From Bacteroides sp. (lineage in GTDB: Bacteria; Bacteroidota; Bacteroidia; Bacteroidales; Bacteroidaceae), in NCBI GenBank assembly GCA_019414665.1, contig DXLO01000057.1, forward strand, positions 1 to 8,874: a DNA stretch of 8,874 bases, read 5' to 3'. Numbering within the stretch: the first letter of the stretch is position 1; each line of letters begins with the position of its first letter. This document shows positions 1 through 5,057 of this stretch, piece by piece. A program made the translations under genes and the position numbers. The notes under the pieces were generated by a model that did not search any database, was not told where the DNA came from, and was given only the letters and a program-made list of their open reading frames with translations.

Positions 1-730
1 TGTACTCATCTAACTTCTGCTCCTTGCGGATGAAGTGCGGCACGAGGCTGACATTTCCCTCACCGTCCTTCTTGAAGGAGAGGCGGGCGTCCAGCTCGAA
101 TGATTCGCCGCCGAAGGTCGGTTTGACCTTTACCAAGTCGGACTTGCCATAGTTGAGCATCTTCGTAAGGTCGCCGGACTTTTCAAGGTTGTCCCGCTTT
201 ACGCCCCATCTGTCCTCCAGCTCCTGCCAGTTGATTTTACTCTCGTCGATGGGCTGGTAGCCACGTTTGCCCTGCATCTGTTCGGATTTGTCCTGTTGCT
301 GTTCTTTCCGTTGTTCCATGTTCTCCTGTTTTTGAGGTTCTTGTTTCTCTGTCTGTTGTGCTGCCATCTCTTCCTGCACCTTCTTCTCATAGTCGGAGGT
401 GTCCACCTTGTGAGGGGCGAGCAGCTCCTTGTTCGCTTCGGGGTCTTTCAGCAGTTGCTTCATCACCTCTAAGAGATTTTCAGCTTGGTCTGCCGCAATG
501 CGGTAGAAACCGAAGCGGCTGGGTTCCTTGCACTGCCGGAAGAAGTTCTTGAAGAAGTTGTCCAGCACGTCGCCATGTCGGTCGAATTGCAGGAAACTCT
601 GCGCGTTCTCCGCTTTCGCGGGGGTGCGTTTAGGTGTACCGTCTGCGTTCAGCCCGGCTACCACGCTAATCTCGCCCGTCTTCTCGTCACGGACTACCAG
701 CACGTCCTTTTCGTCTTTTTTCTTTGCCAT
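1..730 (-). CDS. DUF4099/DUF3945-type ICE protein, Orf3-like (N-terminal part, truncated by window edge)
   Basis: An uninterrupted reading frame begins with ATG at 728-730 and stays open to the left edge, giving 243 visible residues. The N-terminus reads MAKKKDEKDV. A first conserved region (about 10-110) is followed by a polar Gln/Glu/Lys-rich linker (about 115-155) and then a second domain from about 165, with INWQELEDRWGV and GDLTKMLNYGKSDLV, which I recognise as the DUF4099 type that normally precedes DUF3945 in Bacteroides ICE proteins. It starts 19 bases after the upstream HTH gene, so it is probably translated from the same mRNA. In CTnDOT the gene at this place (orf3) lies between xis2d and exc in the excision operon. 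Its biochemical role is unknown to me. There is no strong Shine-Dalgarno sequence before the ATG. The C-terminus cannot be judged. Confidence 0.85.
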   Translation of the reverse strand, partial: MAKKKDEKDVLVVRDEKTGEISVVAGLNADGTPKRTPAKAENAQSFLQFDRHGDVLDNFFKNFFRQCKEPSRFGFYRIAADQAENLLEVMKQLLKDPEANKELLAPHKVDTSDYEKKVQEEMAAQQTEKQEPQKQENMEQRKEQQQDKSEQMQGKRGYQPIDESKINWQELEDRWGVKRDNLEKSGDLTKMLNYGKSDLVKVKPTFGGESFELDARLSFKKDGEGNVSLVPHFIRKEQKLDEY

Positions 731-749
731 CTAAAAATGTTTTAATGGG

Positions 750-1100
750 TTATTTATGAAAGAAATTATGGATACGAGCCTTGTAGAAGGCTATATCTTC
801 TTTTTTGAAGTCCTTGATATGGTTGGAAAGGAATGTCAGCACATCCTCCTCGCTGTAATAGGTTTTCTTGCCCAGTGTCTTGTAGGGCAATGCACCGACG
901 CTGCGGTAGCGTTGCAGTGTGCGCTTGCTTATCTGGAGCAGCATGCACAGGTCCTGATTGTCGAAAAGGTGGATGCTTTCCGTGAGGGCGGGCTGTCGTT
1001 CCTCCGTCTTTATTGCCAGCAGCAGTTCGTCCTGACGGTCGAGCCGTTCCATCAGCTTCTGCATCCAGCCCTCGAAGTTGTTTCGTGTGAGCAGTTCCAT
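750..1100 (-). CDS. Small excisionase-type HTH protein (Xis2d-like)
   Basis: This 116-residue protein has an N-terminal segment rich in charged residues (about 8-40, probably helical) and a MerR/excisionase-type winged HTH (HTH_17) from about 45 to 95. The recognition-helix region reads QISKRTLQRYR (56-66), followed by the wing LPYKTLGKKTYY and a helix EEDVLTFL. A basic, aromatic tail (98-116) follows. The ATG at 1098-1100 is preceded by AAGGAGG at a spacing of 9, which supports this start. It begins three bases after the stop of the upstream HTH gene and is followed by the DUF4099-type gene. That order fits xis2d of the CTnDOT excision operon, where such proteins are recombination directionality factors bending attachment-site DNA. 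Position and family support the call; identity with Xis2d itself is inferred. Confidence 0.85.
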   Translation of the reverse strand: MELLTRNNFEGWMQKLMERLDRQDELLLAIKTEERQPALTESIHLFDNQDLCMLLQISKRTLQRYRSVGALPYKTLGKKTYYSEEDVLTFLSNHIKDFKKEDIAFYKARIHNFFHK

Positions 1101-1103
1101 GAC

Positions 1104-1466
1104 CTATGTCCTCCTTCCTTTTGGTTTGCCGCCCGTGCGCAGCGTGTGGTTGTGGAACAGGGTGTCTATTGTCCCTTCCTCGTTCCTTACTGTGTTGTCC
1201 TCCAATAGCCGCAGTATCTCGGAAAGGCGGTAGCGGCAGCTTCCGCGTACCACCACATACTCGATACGGTGGTCGGTGCGCATACGCTGCATGGTGCGCT
1301 TGCTCACGTTGAGCATCTTCGCCGCCTGTGCCGTGTCAAGCAGCTTGTCTTCGGTTTCCCGCTTCCGTTTCTTCTCGTCCCTTGCCTCGCGGATGTACCC
1401 TGCGATGTTCGCAATCTGCGCCATCATCTCCTTGTAGGCGGAACTTTCCATTGTTATCACTTTCAT
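1104..1466 (-). CDS. Small excisionase-type HTH protein (Xis2c-like)
   Basis: This 120-residue protein is the first gene of the leftward operon. I chose the ATG at 1464-1466 (MKVITMESSAYKEMMAQ) over an upstream in-frame start because AAAGGA lies six bases before it. Residues about 22-45 are a highly charged helix, and 43-88 form an HTH_17 winged HTH with NVSKRTMQRMR (53-63) as the recognition helix, a wing around VVVRGSCRYR and the helix LSEILRLLE. A basic tail (about 106-120) ends in KPKGRRT. By position and size it corresponds to Xis2c, which with Xis2d drives excision of CTnDOT by helping IntDOT. It is the counterpart of the plus-strand gene at 1668, with which it shares an N-terminal pattern (E, aromatic, MM). 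Function is inferred from family and operon order. Confidence 0.83.
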   Translation of the reverse strand: MKVITMESSAYKEMMAQIANIAGYIREARDEKKRKRETEDKLLDTAQAAKMLNVSKRTMQRMRTDHRIEYVVVRGSCRYRLSEILRLLEDNTVRNEEGTIDTLFHNHTLRTGGKPKGRRT

Positions 1467-1534
1467 GTTCAGTCCTTTCTTTTTGTTTCTGCGACAAAAT
1501 TCGGCAATAAACAAAAGGGGCTTTAACAACTCAC

Positions 1535-1549
1535 TACGTGACTCACGTA
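1535..1549. promoter_or_regulatory. 15-bp palindrome in the divergent HTH control region
   Basis: TACGTGA-C-TCACGTA is a perfect inverted repeat with 7-base arms around one central base. It sits in the 201-base gap between the two divergent HTH operons (starts at 1466 and 1668), about 70 bases before the leftward gene and 120 before the rightward gene. The position suggests an operator for one of the HTH proteins or another regulator. No binding evidence is visible from sequence alone. Confidence 0.45.
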
Positions 1550-1641
1550 AGATTTTTGCGGAAGATGGCTCCGTAACCCGGTCAAACGGCGCAACAGGCA
1601 GCCTTTCAGCGGAAAACGATACGTCTTGTATGCCGTTTCGT

Positions 1642-1649
1642 TACCTTTG
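1642..1649 (+). promoter_or_regulatory. Probable -7 box for the rightward HTH operon
   Basis: TACCTTTG is an exact match to the Bacteroides sigma-ABfr -7 consensus TAnnTTTG. It lies 18 bases before the ATG at 1668. No clear -33 TTTG is present at the usual 19-21 base spacing, so the promoter may depend on an activator or be weak. Confidence 0.5.
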
Positions 1650-1667
1650 CGGCAAACTCTAAATGAC

Positions 1668-1967
1668 ATGAATATGGAAATAGTATCTATCGAGAAAAAG
1701 ACTTTCGAGATGATGGTGGCGGCATTCGGCGCACTCTCGGAGAAGGTCGCCGCCCTGAGGCGCAAAAGCGACACGGGGCGCATGGAAAGATGGCTCACGG
1801 GCGAGGAGGTCTGCGGGCAGTTGAGAATAAGCCCGCGCACGTTGCAGACGCTGCGCGACAGGCGGCTTATCGGCTACTCGCAGATAAACCGCAGGTTCTA
1901 TTACAAGCCGGAGGAGGTGAAGCGGCTGATACCGCTTATCGGCACGCTCTATCCGCACGGCAGATGA
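1668..1967 (+). CDS. Small excisionase-type HTH protein, copy of the Xis2c-like type
   Basis: This 99-residue protein starts at the ATG at 1668 (MNMEIVSIEKK); the ATG at 1674 is equally possible. An upstream TTG start would run through the likely promoter box and is rejected. Residues about 10-35 are a helical segment (TFEMMVAAFGALSEKVAAL). Residues about 42-90 are an HTH_17 winged HTH with RISPRTLQTLR (53-63), the wing GYSQINRRFYY and the helix PEEVKRLI. It heads a two-gene plus-strand operon divergent from the Xis2c-like operon. It resembles the 120-residue minus-strand protein both in the HTH and in the N-terminal pattern. A role in excision, transfer control or regulation of its divergent partner is plausible; which one cannot be told from sequence. 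Confidence 0.83.
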   Translation: MNMEIVSIEKKTFEMMVAAFGALSEKVAALRRKSDTGRMERWLTGEEVCGQLRISPRTLQTLRDRRLIGYSQINRRFYYKPEEVKRLIPLIGTLYPHGR

Positions 1968-1998
1968 TTTGATTTATTCACCCACTGAATCCGAAGTT

Positions 1999-2304
1999 AT
2001 GATGAACGAGAACAACGATGTTTTTACGATGGAAGACGAGCCGATAGCCTCTGTGGTGCAGGATATGCGCAAAGGCTCGAAATGGCTGTCCGCATTTCTG
2101 GAAAGCTACCGTCCTCCGCTGGACGGGGAACGTTACCTGACGGACGGCGAGGTGTCGGAACTGCTCCGTGTGAGCCGGCGCACCTTGCAGGAATACCGCA
2201 ACAACCGCGTGTTGCCCTTCATACTTTTGGGAGGGAAGGTGCTTTACCCGGAAACGGGGCTGCGCGGGGTACTGGAAGCGAACTACCGCAAGCCGCTGGA
2301 GTGA
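1999..2304 (+). CDS. Small excisionase-type HTH protein, copy of the Xis2d-like type
   Basis: This 101-residue protein follows the previous HTH gene by 31 bases on the same strand. Two adjacent ATGs (1999 and 2002) are the likely starts; a TTG at 1969 is only six bases from the preceding recommended ribosome path and adds ten residues with no visible homology, so it was not used. An acidic N-terminus (2-20) leads to an HTH_17 domain at about 46-95 with RVSRRTLQEYR (57-67), the wing LPFILLGGKVLY and a short terminal helix. The wing and recognition helix are closest to the 116-residue minus-strand protein (LPYKTLGKKTYY, RTLQRYR). It ends 16 bases before a hairpin shared with the facing integrase operon. 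No strong Shine-Dalgarno is seen. Function is unknown beyond DNA binding. Confidence 0.83.
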   Translation: MMNENNDVFTMEDEPIASVVQDMRKGSKWLSAFLESYRPPLDGERYLTDGEVSELLRVSRRTLQEYRNNRVLPFILLGGKVLYPETGLRGVLEANYRKPLE

Positions 2305-2320
2305 GGCGGTTTCATGAAAA

Positions 2321-2360
2321 AGTAAACGGGTGACACCTTTTGTGGTGCTACCCGTTTACT
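2321..2360 (-). terminator. Intrinsic terminator between convergent ICE operons
   Basis: AGTAAACGGGT (2321-2331) pairs with ACCCGTTTACT (2350-2360) in an 11-bp stem, and CACC/GGTG (2334-2337 with 2344-2347) extends it above a small mismatch. Read on the minus strand the stem is followed by a run of five T, so it should end the integrase transcript. On the plus strand the T tract is poor, but the hairpin may still help to end the HTH transcript. Confidence 0.8.
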
Positions 2361-2381
2361 TGTCTTATGGGGTATGTGCAA

Positions 2382-2744
2382 TCAGCAATACCCGGCTTTT
2401 CCGTTCTGTATGAACATCACGTATGTCTGCCGTTTCTCTTGTGAGAGTGCCTTTCCCACCAGCCATGTGCGGAACAGGTGGGTGTTGTAGGTATTCACCC
2501 TGAAAGCGACCGGGATGATGATTTCAAGGGCGTACACGTCCGCGTGCAGCCCGTTTTCAAGCTGCATGTAGCGGCACACCTCGTAGTCGTTCAGCACGTC
2601 CGACTTGCGGACGGCTCTGATGGCGGCGTTCACTGCCGGGACGGTCGTATGGAACAATCCGGCTATTTCGGTGGCGGTCATCCACACGTCGTTACCGGTT
2701 ACGCTGACTGCCTTGTCCTCGATGATGATTGTGTCACGTTTCAT
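2382..2744 (-). CDS. RhuM-family-like protein co-transcribed with integrase
   Basis: This 120-residue protein starts at the ATG at 2742-2744 (MKRDTIIIEDK); the frame stays open upstream into the integrase gene, but that stretch overlaps integrase coding sequence. Residues about 20-48 look like an HTH (WMTATEIAGLFHTTVPAVNA). Residues about 70-97 carry VYALEIIIPVAFRVNT and FRTWL, which match the pattern of the RhuM family (Y.LdmII.VgYRVns...qFR.W). RhuM-family proteins occur in pathogenicity islands and mobile elements and their activity is not settled. The gene lies 11 bases after the integrase stop, so it is almost certainly on the integrase mRNA, and a terminator follows it. It is short for the family, ending soon after the core motif. 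A DNA-binding accessory role is possible but unproven. Confidence 0.75.
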   Translation of the reverse strand: MKRDTIIIEDKAVSVTGNDVWMTATEIAGLFHTTVPAVNAAIRAVRKSDVLNDYEVCRYMQLENGLHADVYALEIIIPVAFRVNTYNTHLFRTWLVGKALSQEKRQTYVMFIQNGKAGYC

Positions 2745-2755
2745 GGCTTTTCTTT

Positions 2756-3991
2756 TTAGATGGTGCAACCTGCAAATTCCTCGACGCCGTTCAATCTTGC
2801 GGCAAGGTTCTCCATGTCCTGATTGAGCTTCTCTTTGGTTATCTTTGCGTAAATCTGCGTCGTCTTTATGCTCTTGTGTCCGAGCATGGAGCTGACCGTT
2901 TCGATGGGAACACCGTTGGAGAGGAATATCGTCGTGGCTGCCGTGTGGCGGCTCTGATGCCACGTGATATGCTTGGTGATGCCGCAACGCTTGGCGACGG
3001 CACGGATACCGGCAAGGCACGTGTTATAATGCGGGACGGGGAATATCTTGCCGTTCTCGCACAGTCCACGGTATTTGCCGATTATGCGGTTGGCGATGTC
3101 AAGCAGGCGGATGTTGGACACCACGCCCGTTTTCTGGCGGTTGATGTTTATCCACTCGTGTTCGTCGAAGTAGGTGCGGATATTCTCTTCCGTGAGGTTG
3201 CGCATATCCGAGAACGACAACCCGGTGAAAGCGCAGAACAGGTAGAGGTCACGGTACAGTTCCTGTTTGGCGTTTTTCAGTTTGCCCTCCATCAGCAGGC
3301 GGATTTCCTCTTTGGTAAGGAAACTGCGTGTCGTTTCCTCCTTCTTGATTTCATACTCGCGGAACGGGTCGCGCGTCAGCCACTCGTTGTTGATGGCGAT
3401 GAATACCATCGTCCGTAACGGGCAGACGTACAGCCACACGGTATTGGTGCAGCAGTGCTTGTCCGTGCGCAGGAACATCTCGAAGTCGGAGATGAAAGCC
3501 GGGGTAAGCTCTTTTAGGGCGATGTCCTTCACATGGTAGCGGATGTCGAGGAACTCTTGCATGTGCTTGTAAACGGTGCGGTACTTCAGCAGCGTGCCTT
3601 TGGCTTTCATGCCTGCCTCCACCTGCTTCTCGTAGTCCTCGTTGTGCTGGCGGAACACCTGCATCAGCGTGTGGTAGCGGTGTTCCAGTCCGAGAAAGGC
3701 GTTCTTCACCTTCTCCGCCGTGACGAAGTTGTCACGCTCCATGATTTCCTGATAATGCCTGTTGATGCGTACCCGCATCTTGTCAAGCATACGGTTCGTT
3801 TCGAGTGCCGCCGTGCTTCTGCCCGTGACACGTCCACCTTTGGTGTCCCACAGTTTCGGATCGACAGTCAGTTTGCAGCTGAACTGTGTCTGGCTGCCGT
3901 CCACCGTGATGCGTCCCATGACGGGAACTGTCCCGTCCTTTTTCACTACCTGACGCTTGAGGTAGTAGATTACTGAAAATGTACTCTTCAT
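2756..3991 (-). CDS. int: Tyrosine recombinase of the IntDOT type
   Basis: The 411-residue enzyme integrates and excises the element by cutting and rejoining att core sites through a 3'-phosphotyrosine link. The start is the ATG at 3989-3991 (MKSTFSVIYYLKR), preceded by AAGGA; a longer in-frame start at 4069 lacks family similarity. Domains in order: arm-DNA-binding (about 5-60), core-binding SAM-like (about 105-205) and catalytic (about 220-395). Visible residues are R247, K287, H345, R348, H372 and nucleophile Y381 (TTQIYAKIT). Length and these positions agree with IntDOT as I recall it, including S259 (TGLSFSDM) where most tyrosine recombinases have their first catalytic Arg. A RhuM-like gene follows in the same operon. 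Its promoter region faces the putative att core some 320 bases away, the usual place for an ICE integrase at the element end. Confidence 0.95.
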   Translation of the reverse strand: MKSTFSVIYYLKRQVVKKDGTVPVMGRITVDGSQTQFSCKLTVDPKLWDTKGGRVTGRSTAALETNRMLDKMRVRINRHYQEIMERDNFVTAEKVKNAFLGLEHRYHTLMQVFRQHNEDYEKQVEAGMKAKGTLLKYRTVYKHMQEFLDIRYHVKDIALKELTPAFISDFEMFLRTDKHCCTNTVWLYVCPLRTMVFIAINNEWLTRDPFREYEIKKEETTRSFLTKEEIRLLMEGKLKNAKQELYRDLYLFCAFTGLSFSDMRNLTEENIRTYFDEHEWININRQKTGVVSNIRLLDIANRIIGKYRGLCENGKIFPVPHYNTCLAGIRAVAKRCGITKHITWHQSRHTAATTIFLSNGVPIETVSSMLGHKSIKTTQIYAKITKEKLNQDMENLAARLNGVEEFAGCTI

Positions 3992-4011
3992 TGTCCTTAA
4001 TTTTTGGGTTT

Positions 4012-4019
4012 CAAAATTA
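4012..4019 (-). promoter_or_regulatory. Probable -7 box of the integrase operon
   Basis: On the minus strand these bases read TAATTTTG, an exact TAnnTTTG match, 20 bases before the integrase ATG. A clear -33 TTTG at the usual distance is not present; the nearest lies about 27 bases upstream. Confidence 0.5.
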
Positions 4020-4069
4020 GTTGGTGAAGAGTCCGGTGTTGGTACGCAAAACGGGGAGGAACGGCGCAA

Positions 4070-4310
4070 TCTTTTTCCGTAACCTGATTTTTCGCATGAG
4101 TTATGGATAACTCACTATTCCTTAGAGCCTTGTTTCGCTATTCGTACCCGTTTGTCGCATTTTCGGGCATGGTTACGAACAAGTAACGTAGCGGCGTCAG
4201 GATTTGGCTTCGGCAGGGATTGTAATGGCTTCACGGATTATCGCCACTTCAACCAAAACCCTTGTAACTCAATTCTATCACTATATCTTTCCGCATTTCA
4301 CTTTTTTGTA
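4070..4310. other. Non-coding ICE end region with inverted repeats and GTAAC cluster
   Basis: No convincing gene lies between the integrase and the next host gene. The stretch contains GAGTTAT-GG-ATAACTC (4098-4113, 7-base arms), GTTAC-6 bases-GTAAC (4172-4187) and GTAAC pentamers on the plus strand at 4079, 4183, 4264 and 4311 plus one on the minus strand at 4172-4176. In CTnDOT the end next to the integrase carries arm-type sites for the N-terminal domain of IntDOT and sites for accessory proteins. These repeats are candidates for such sites, by position only. Confidence 0.5.
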
Positions 4311-4319
4311 GTAACTTTG
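4288..4319 (+). promoter_or_regulatory. Probable promoter of the HAD phosphatase gene, overlapping the att core
   Basis: TAACTTTG at 4312-4319 is an exact Bacteroides -7 box. TTTC at 4288-4291, a one-base variant of the -33 TTTG, lies 20 bases upstream, the expected spacing. Transcription would start near 4326, leaving a leader of about 20 bases before the ATG at 4348. The -7 box lies within the proposed att core, and the -33 half would then be element DNA. Confidence 0.55.
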
Positions 4320-4320
4320 C
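4311..4320. other. Putative att core (element/chromosome junction)
   Basis: GTAACTTTGC matches GTANNTTTGC, the core sequence I know for CTnDOT attachment sites. It lies at the end of the GC-rich element region on the promoter side of the integrase gene, where the att junction of this family is expected, and it is the only such match I found in the window. The matching core at the far end of the element is not in the window, so the junction call cannot be closed here. Confidence 0.65.
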
Positions 4321-4347
4321 AAAGCATAAAAACAAGACATACAGATT

Positions 4348-5001
4348 ATGAAAAAACTAGCAATATTCGATCTTGACGGAACATTGATTGATACAATTGC
4401 CGACCTGGCAGGAGCAACCAATTACGCATTGCAGGAATGTGGATTTCCTACACACGAAACAGATGCCTACCGCTATTTTGTAGGAAACGGAATAAACAAA
4501 CTTTTTGAACGTGCCTTACCCGAAAATGAACGCAGTGAAGCGAATATTCTGAAAATACGTTCTCTGTTTATACCTTATTATAATATACACAATGCAGACC
4601 TTAGCCAACCCTATCCGGGTATAACCGATGTACTGGATACACTGCAACGCAAAGGTATGATGCTGGCAGTAGCCTCTAATAAATATCAGGAAGCTACCTC
4701 CAAACTGATCAAACAATATTTCCCGCAAATAACATTCGCACAAGTATTCGGACAGAGAGAAGGAGTACCAGCCAAACCCGATCCCAGTGTCATTTTTGAA
4801 ATTATTGAGAAAACGGGAGTAAAAAAAGAAGAGGTCGTTTATCTCGGAGATTCATGTGTAGACATGCAGACTGGAATAAATGCAGAAGTAACCACCATAG
4901 GAGTAAGCTGGGGATTCCGTCCACGCACGGAACTGGAAGCATACCATCCTGATTTTATAGCCGACCGGACTGAAGATATACTACAATATCTGGCAGAATA
5001 A
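4348..5001 (+). CDS. gph: HAD-family phosphatase, phosphoglycolate phosphatase-like
   Basis: This 217-residue cytoplasmic enzyme is a complete haloacid-dehalogenase-type phosphatase. Motif I is FDLDGTLIDT with nucleophile D8 and acid/base D10; the cap domain covers about 16-85; motif II is VASNK (S110); motif III is K143 in PAKPDP; motif IV is GDSCVDM with D168 and D172 for magnesium. Length and motif spacing fit the Gph group, which hydrolyses 2-phosphoglycolate formed during DNA repair or oxygenation side reactions. Related enzymes (pyrophosphatase PpaX, beta-phosphoglucomutase, other sugar phosphatases) share these motifs, so the substrate is not certain. The ATG at 4348 begins directly with the family N-terminus (MKKLAIFDLDGT). 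It is the first host gene beside the ICE and is convergent with pfkA. Codon use is AT-richer than the element genes. Confidence 0.88.
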   Translation: MKKLAIFDLDGTLIDTIADLAGATNYALQECGFPTHETDAYRYFVGNGINKLFERALPENERSEANILKIRSLFIPYYNIHNADLSQPYPGITDVLDTLQRKGMMLAVASNKYQEATSKLIKQYFPQITFAQVFGQREGVPAKPDPSVIFEIIEKTGVKKEEVVYLGDSCVDMQTGINAEVTTIGVSWGFRPRTELEAYHPDFIADRTEDILQYLAE

Positions 5002-5006
5002 AAAAA

Positions 5007-5041
5007 TGCCACAGGCTGCAATAATCATACAGCCTGTGGCA
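5007..5041 (-). terminator. Intrinsic terminator of pfkA
   Basis: TGCCACAGGCTG (5007-5018) and CAGCCTGTGGCA (5030-5041) form a perfect 12-bp stem with an 11-base loop. On the minus strand it is followed by seven T (complement of 5000-5006), the form expected for ending pfkA 17 bases after its stop. On the plus strand the stem is followed by A-rich sequence, so it is not a classic terminator for the facing phosphatase gene. Confidence 0.88.
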
Positions 5042-5057
5042 AAACAAAAAACTGTTA

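Larger units (their letters stand above)
1..4320. mobile_element. Integrase-proximal end of a CTnDOT-type ICE (partial)
   Basis: The stretch carries a tyrosine recombinase of IntDOT type, excision-type HTH genes and a DUF4099/DUF3945-type gene, the set found at the integrase end of CTnDOT-family conjugative transposons of Bacteroides. It is GC-rich compared with the genes to the right (33 of 60 bases at 2041-2100 against 22 of 60 at 4681-4740). The right boundary is placed at the core-like sequence GTAACTTTGC at 4311-4320. The other end, the transfer genes and any resistance cargo lie to the left outside the window, so mobility itself is inferred. Confidence 0.82.

Noticed and set aside
485..745. 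Plus-strand open frames opposite the DUF4099-type gene
   Set aside because: The minus-strand frame is continuous from 730 to the window edge with recognisable family sequence; the opposite frames are low-quality shadows.
756..1208. Plus-strand open frame of 150 codons across the two Xis-like genes
   Set aside because: It spans the junction of two well-supported minus-strand HTH genes and has no motif of its own.
1640..1650. GTTACCTTTGC as a second att core
   Set aside because: It does not fit GTANNTTTGC and is well placed as a -7 promoter box for the rightward HTH operon.
2745..3020. Upstream extension of the RhuM-like frame
   Set aside because: It would overlap the integrase 3' coding end out of frame, and the added residues are basic, His/Arg-rich and unlike any family.
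2729..3418. Long plus-strand open frame (229 codons) opposite the integrase
   Set aside because: It is the complement of integrase coding sequence, which has full domain and catalytic-residue support; the translation shows no recognisable family.
4321..4347. tRNA gene 3' end as integration target
   Set aside because: No tRNA-like sequence is present at the junction; IntDOT-type elements use short cores and do not need tRNA genes.
4152..4376. Plus-strand 74-codon open frame over the att region
   Set aside because: It overlaps the start of the phosphatase gene in another frame and has no family features; the region is better explained as the non-coding element end.
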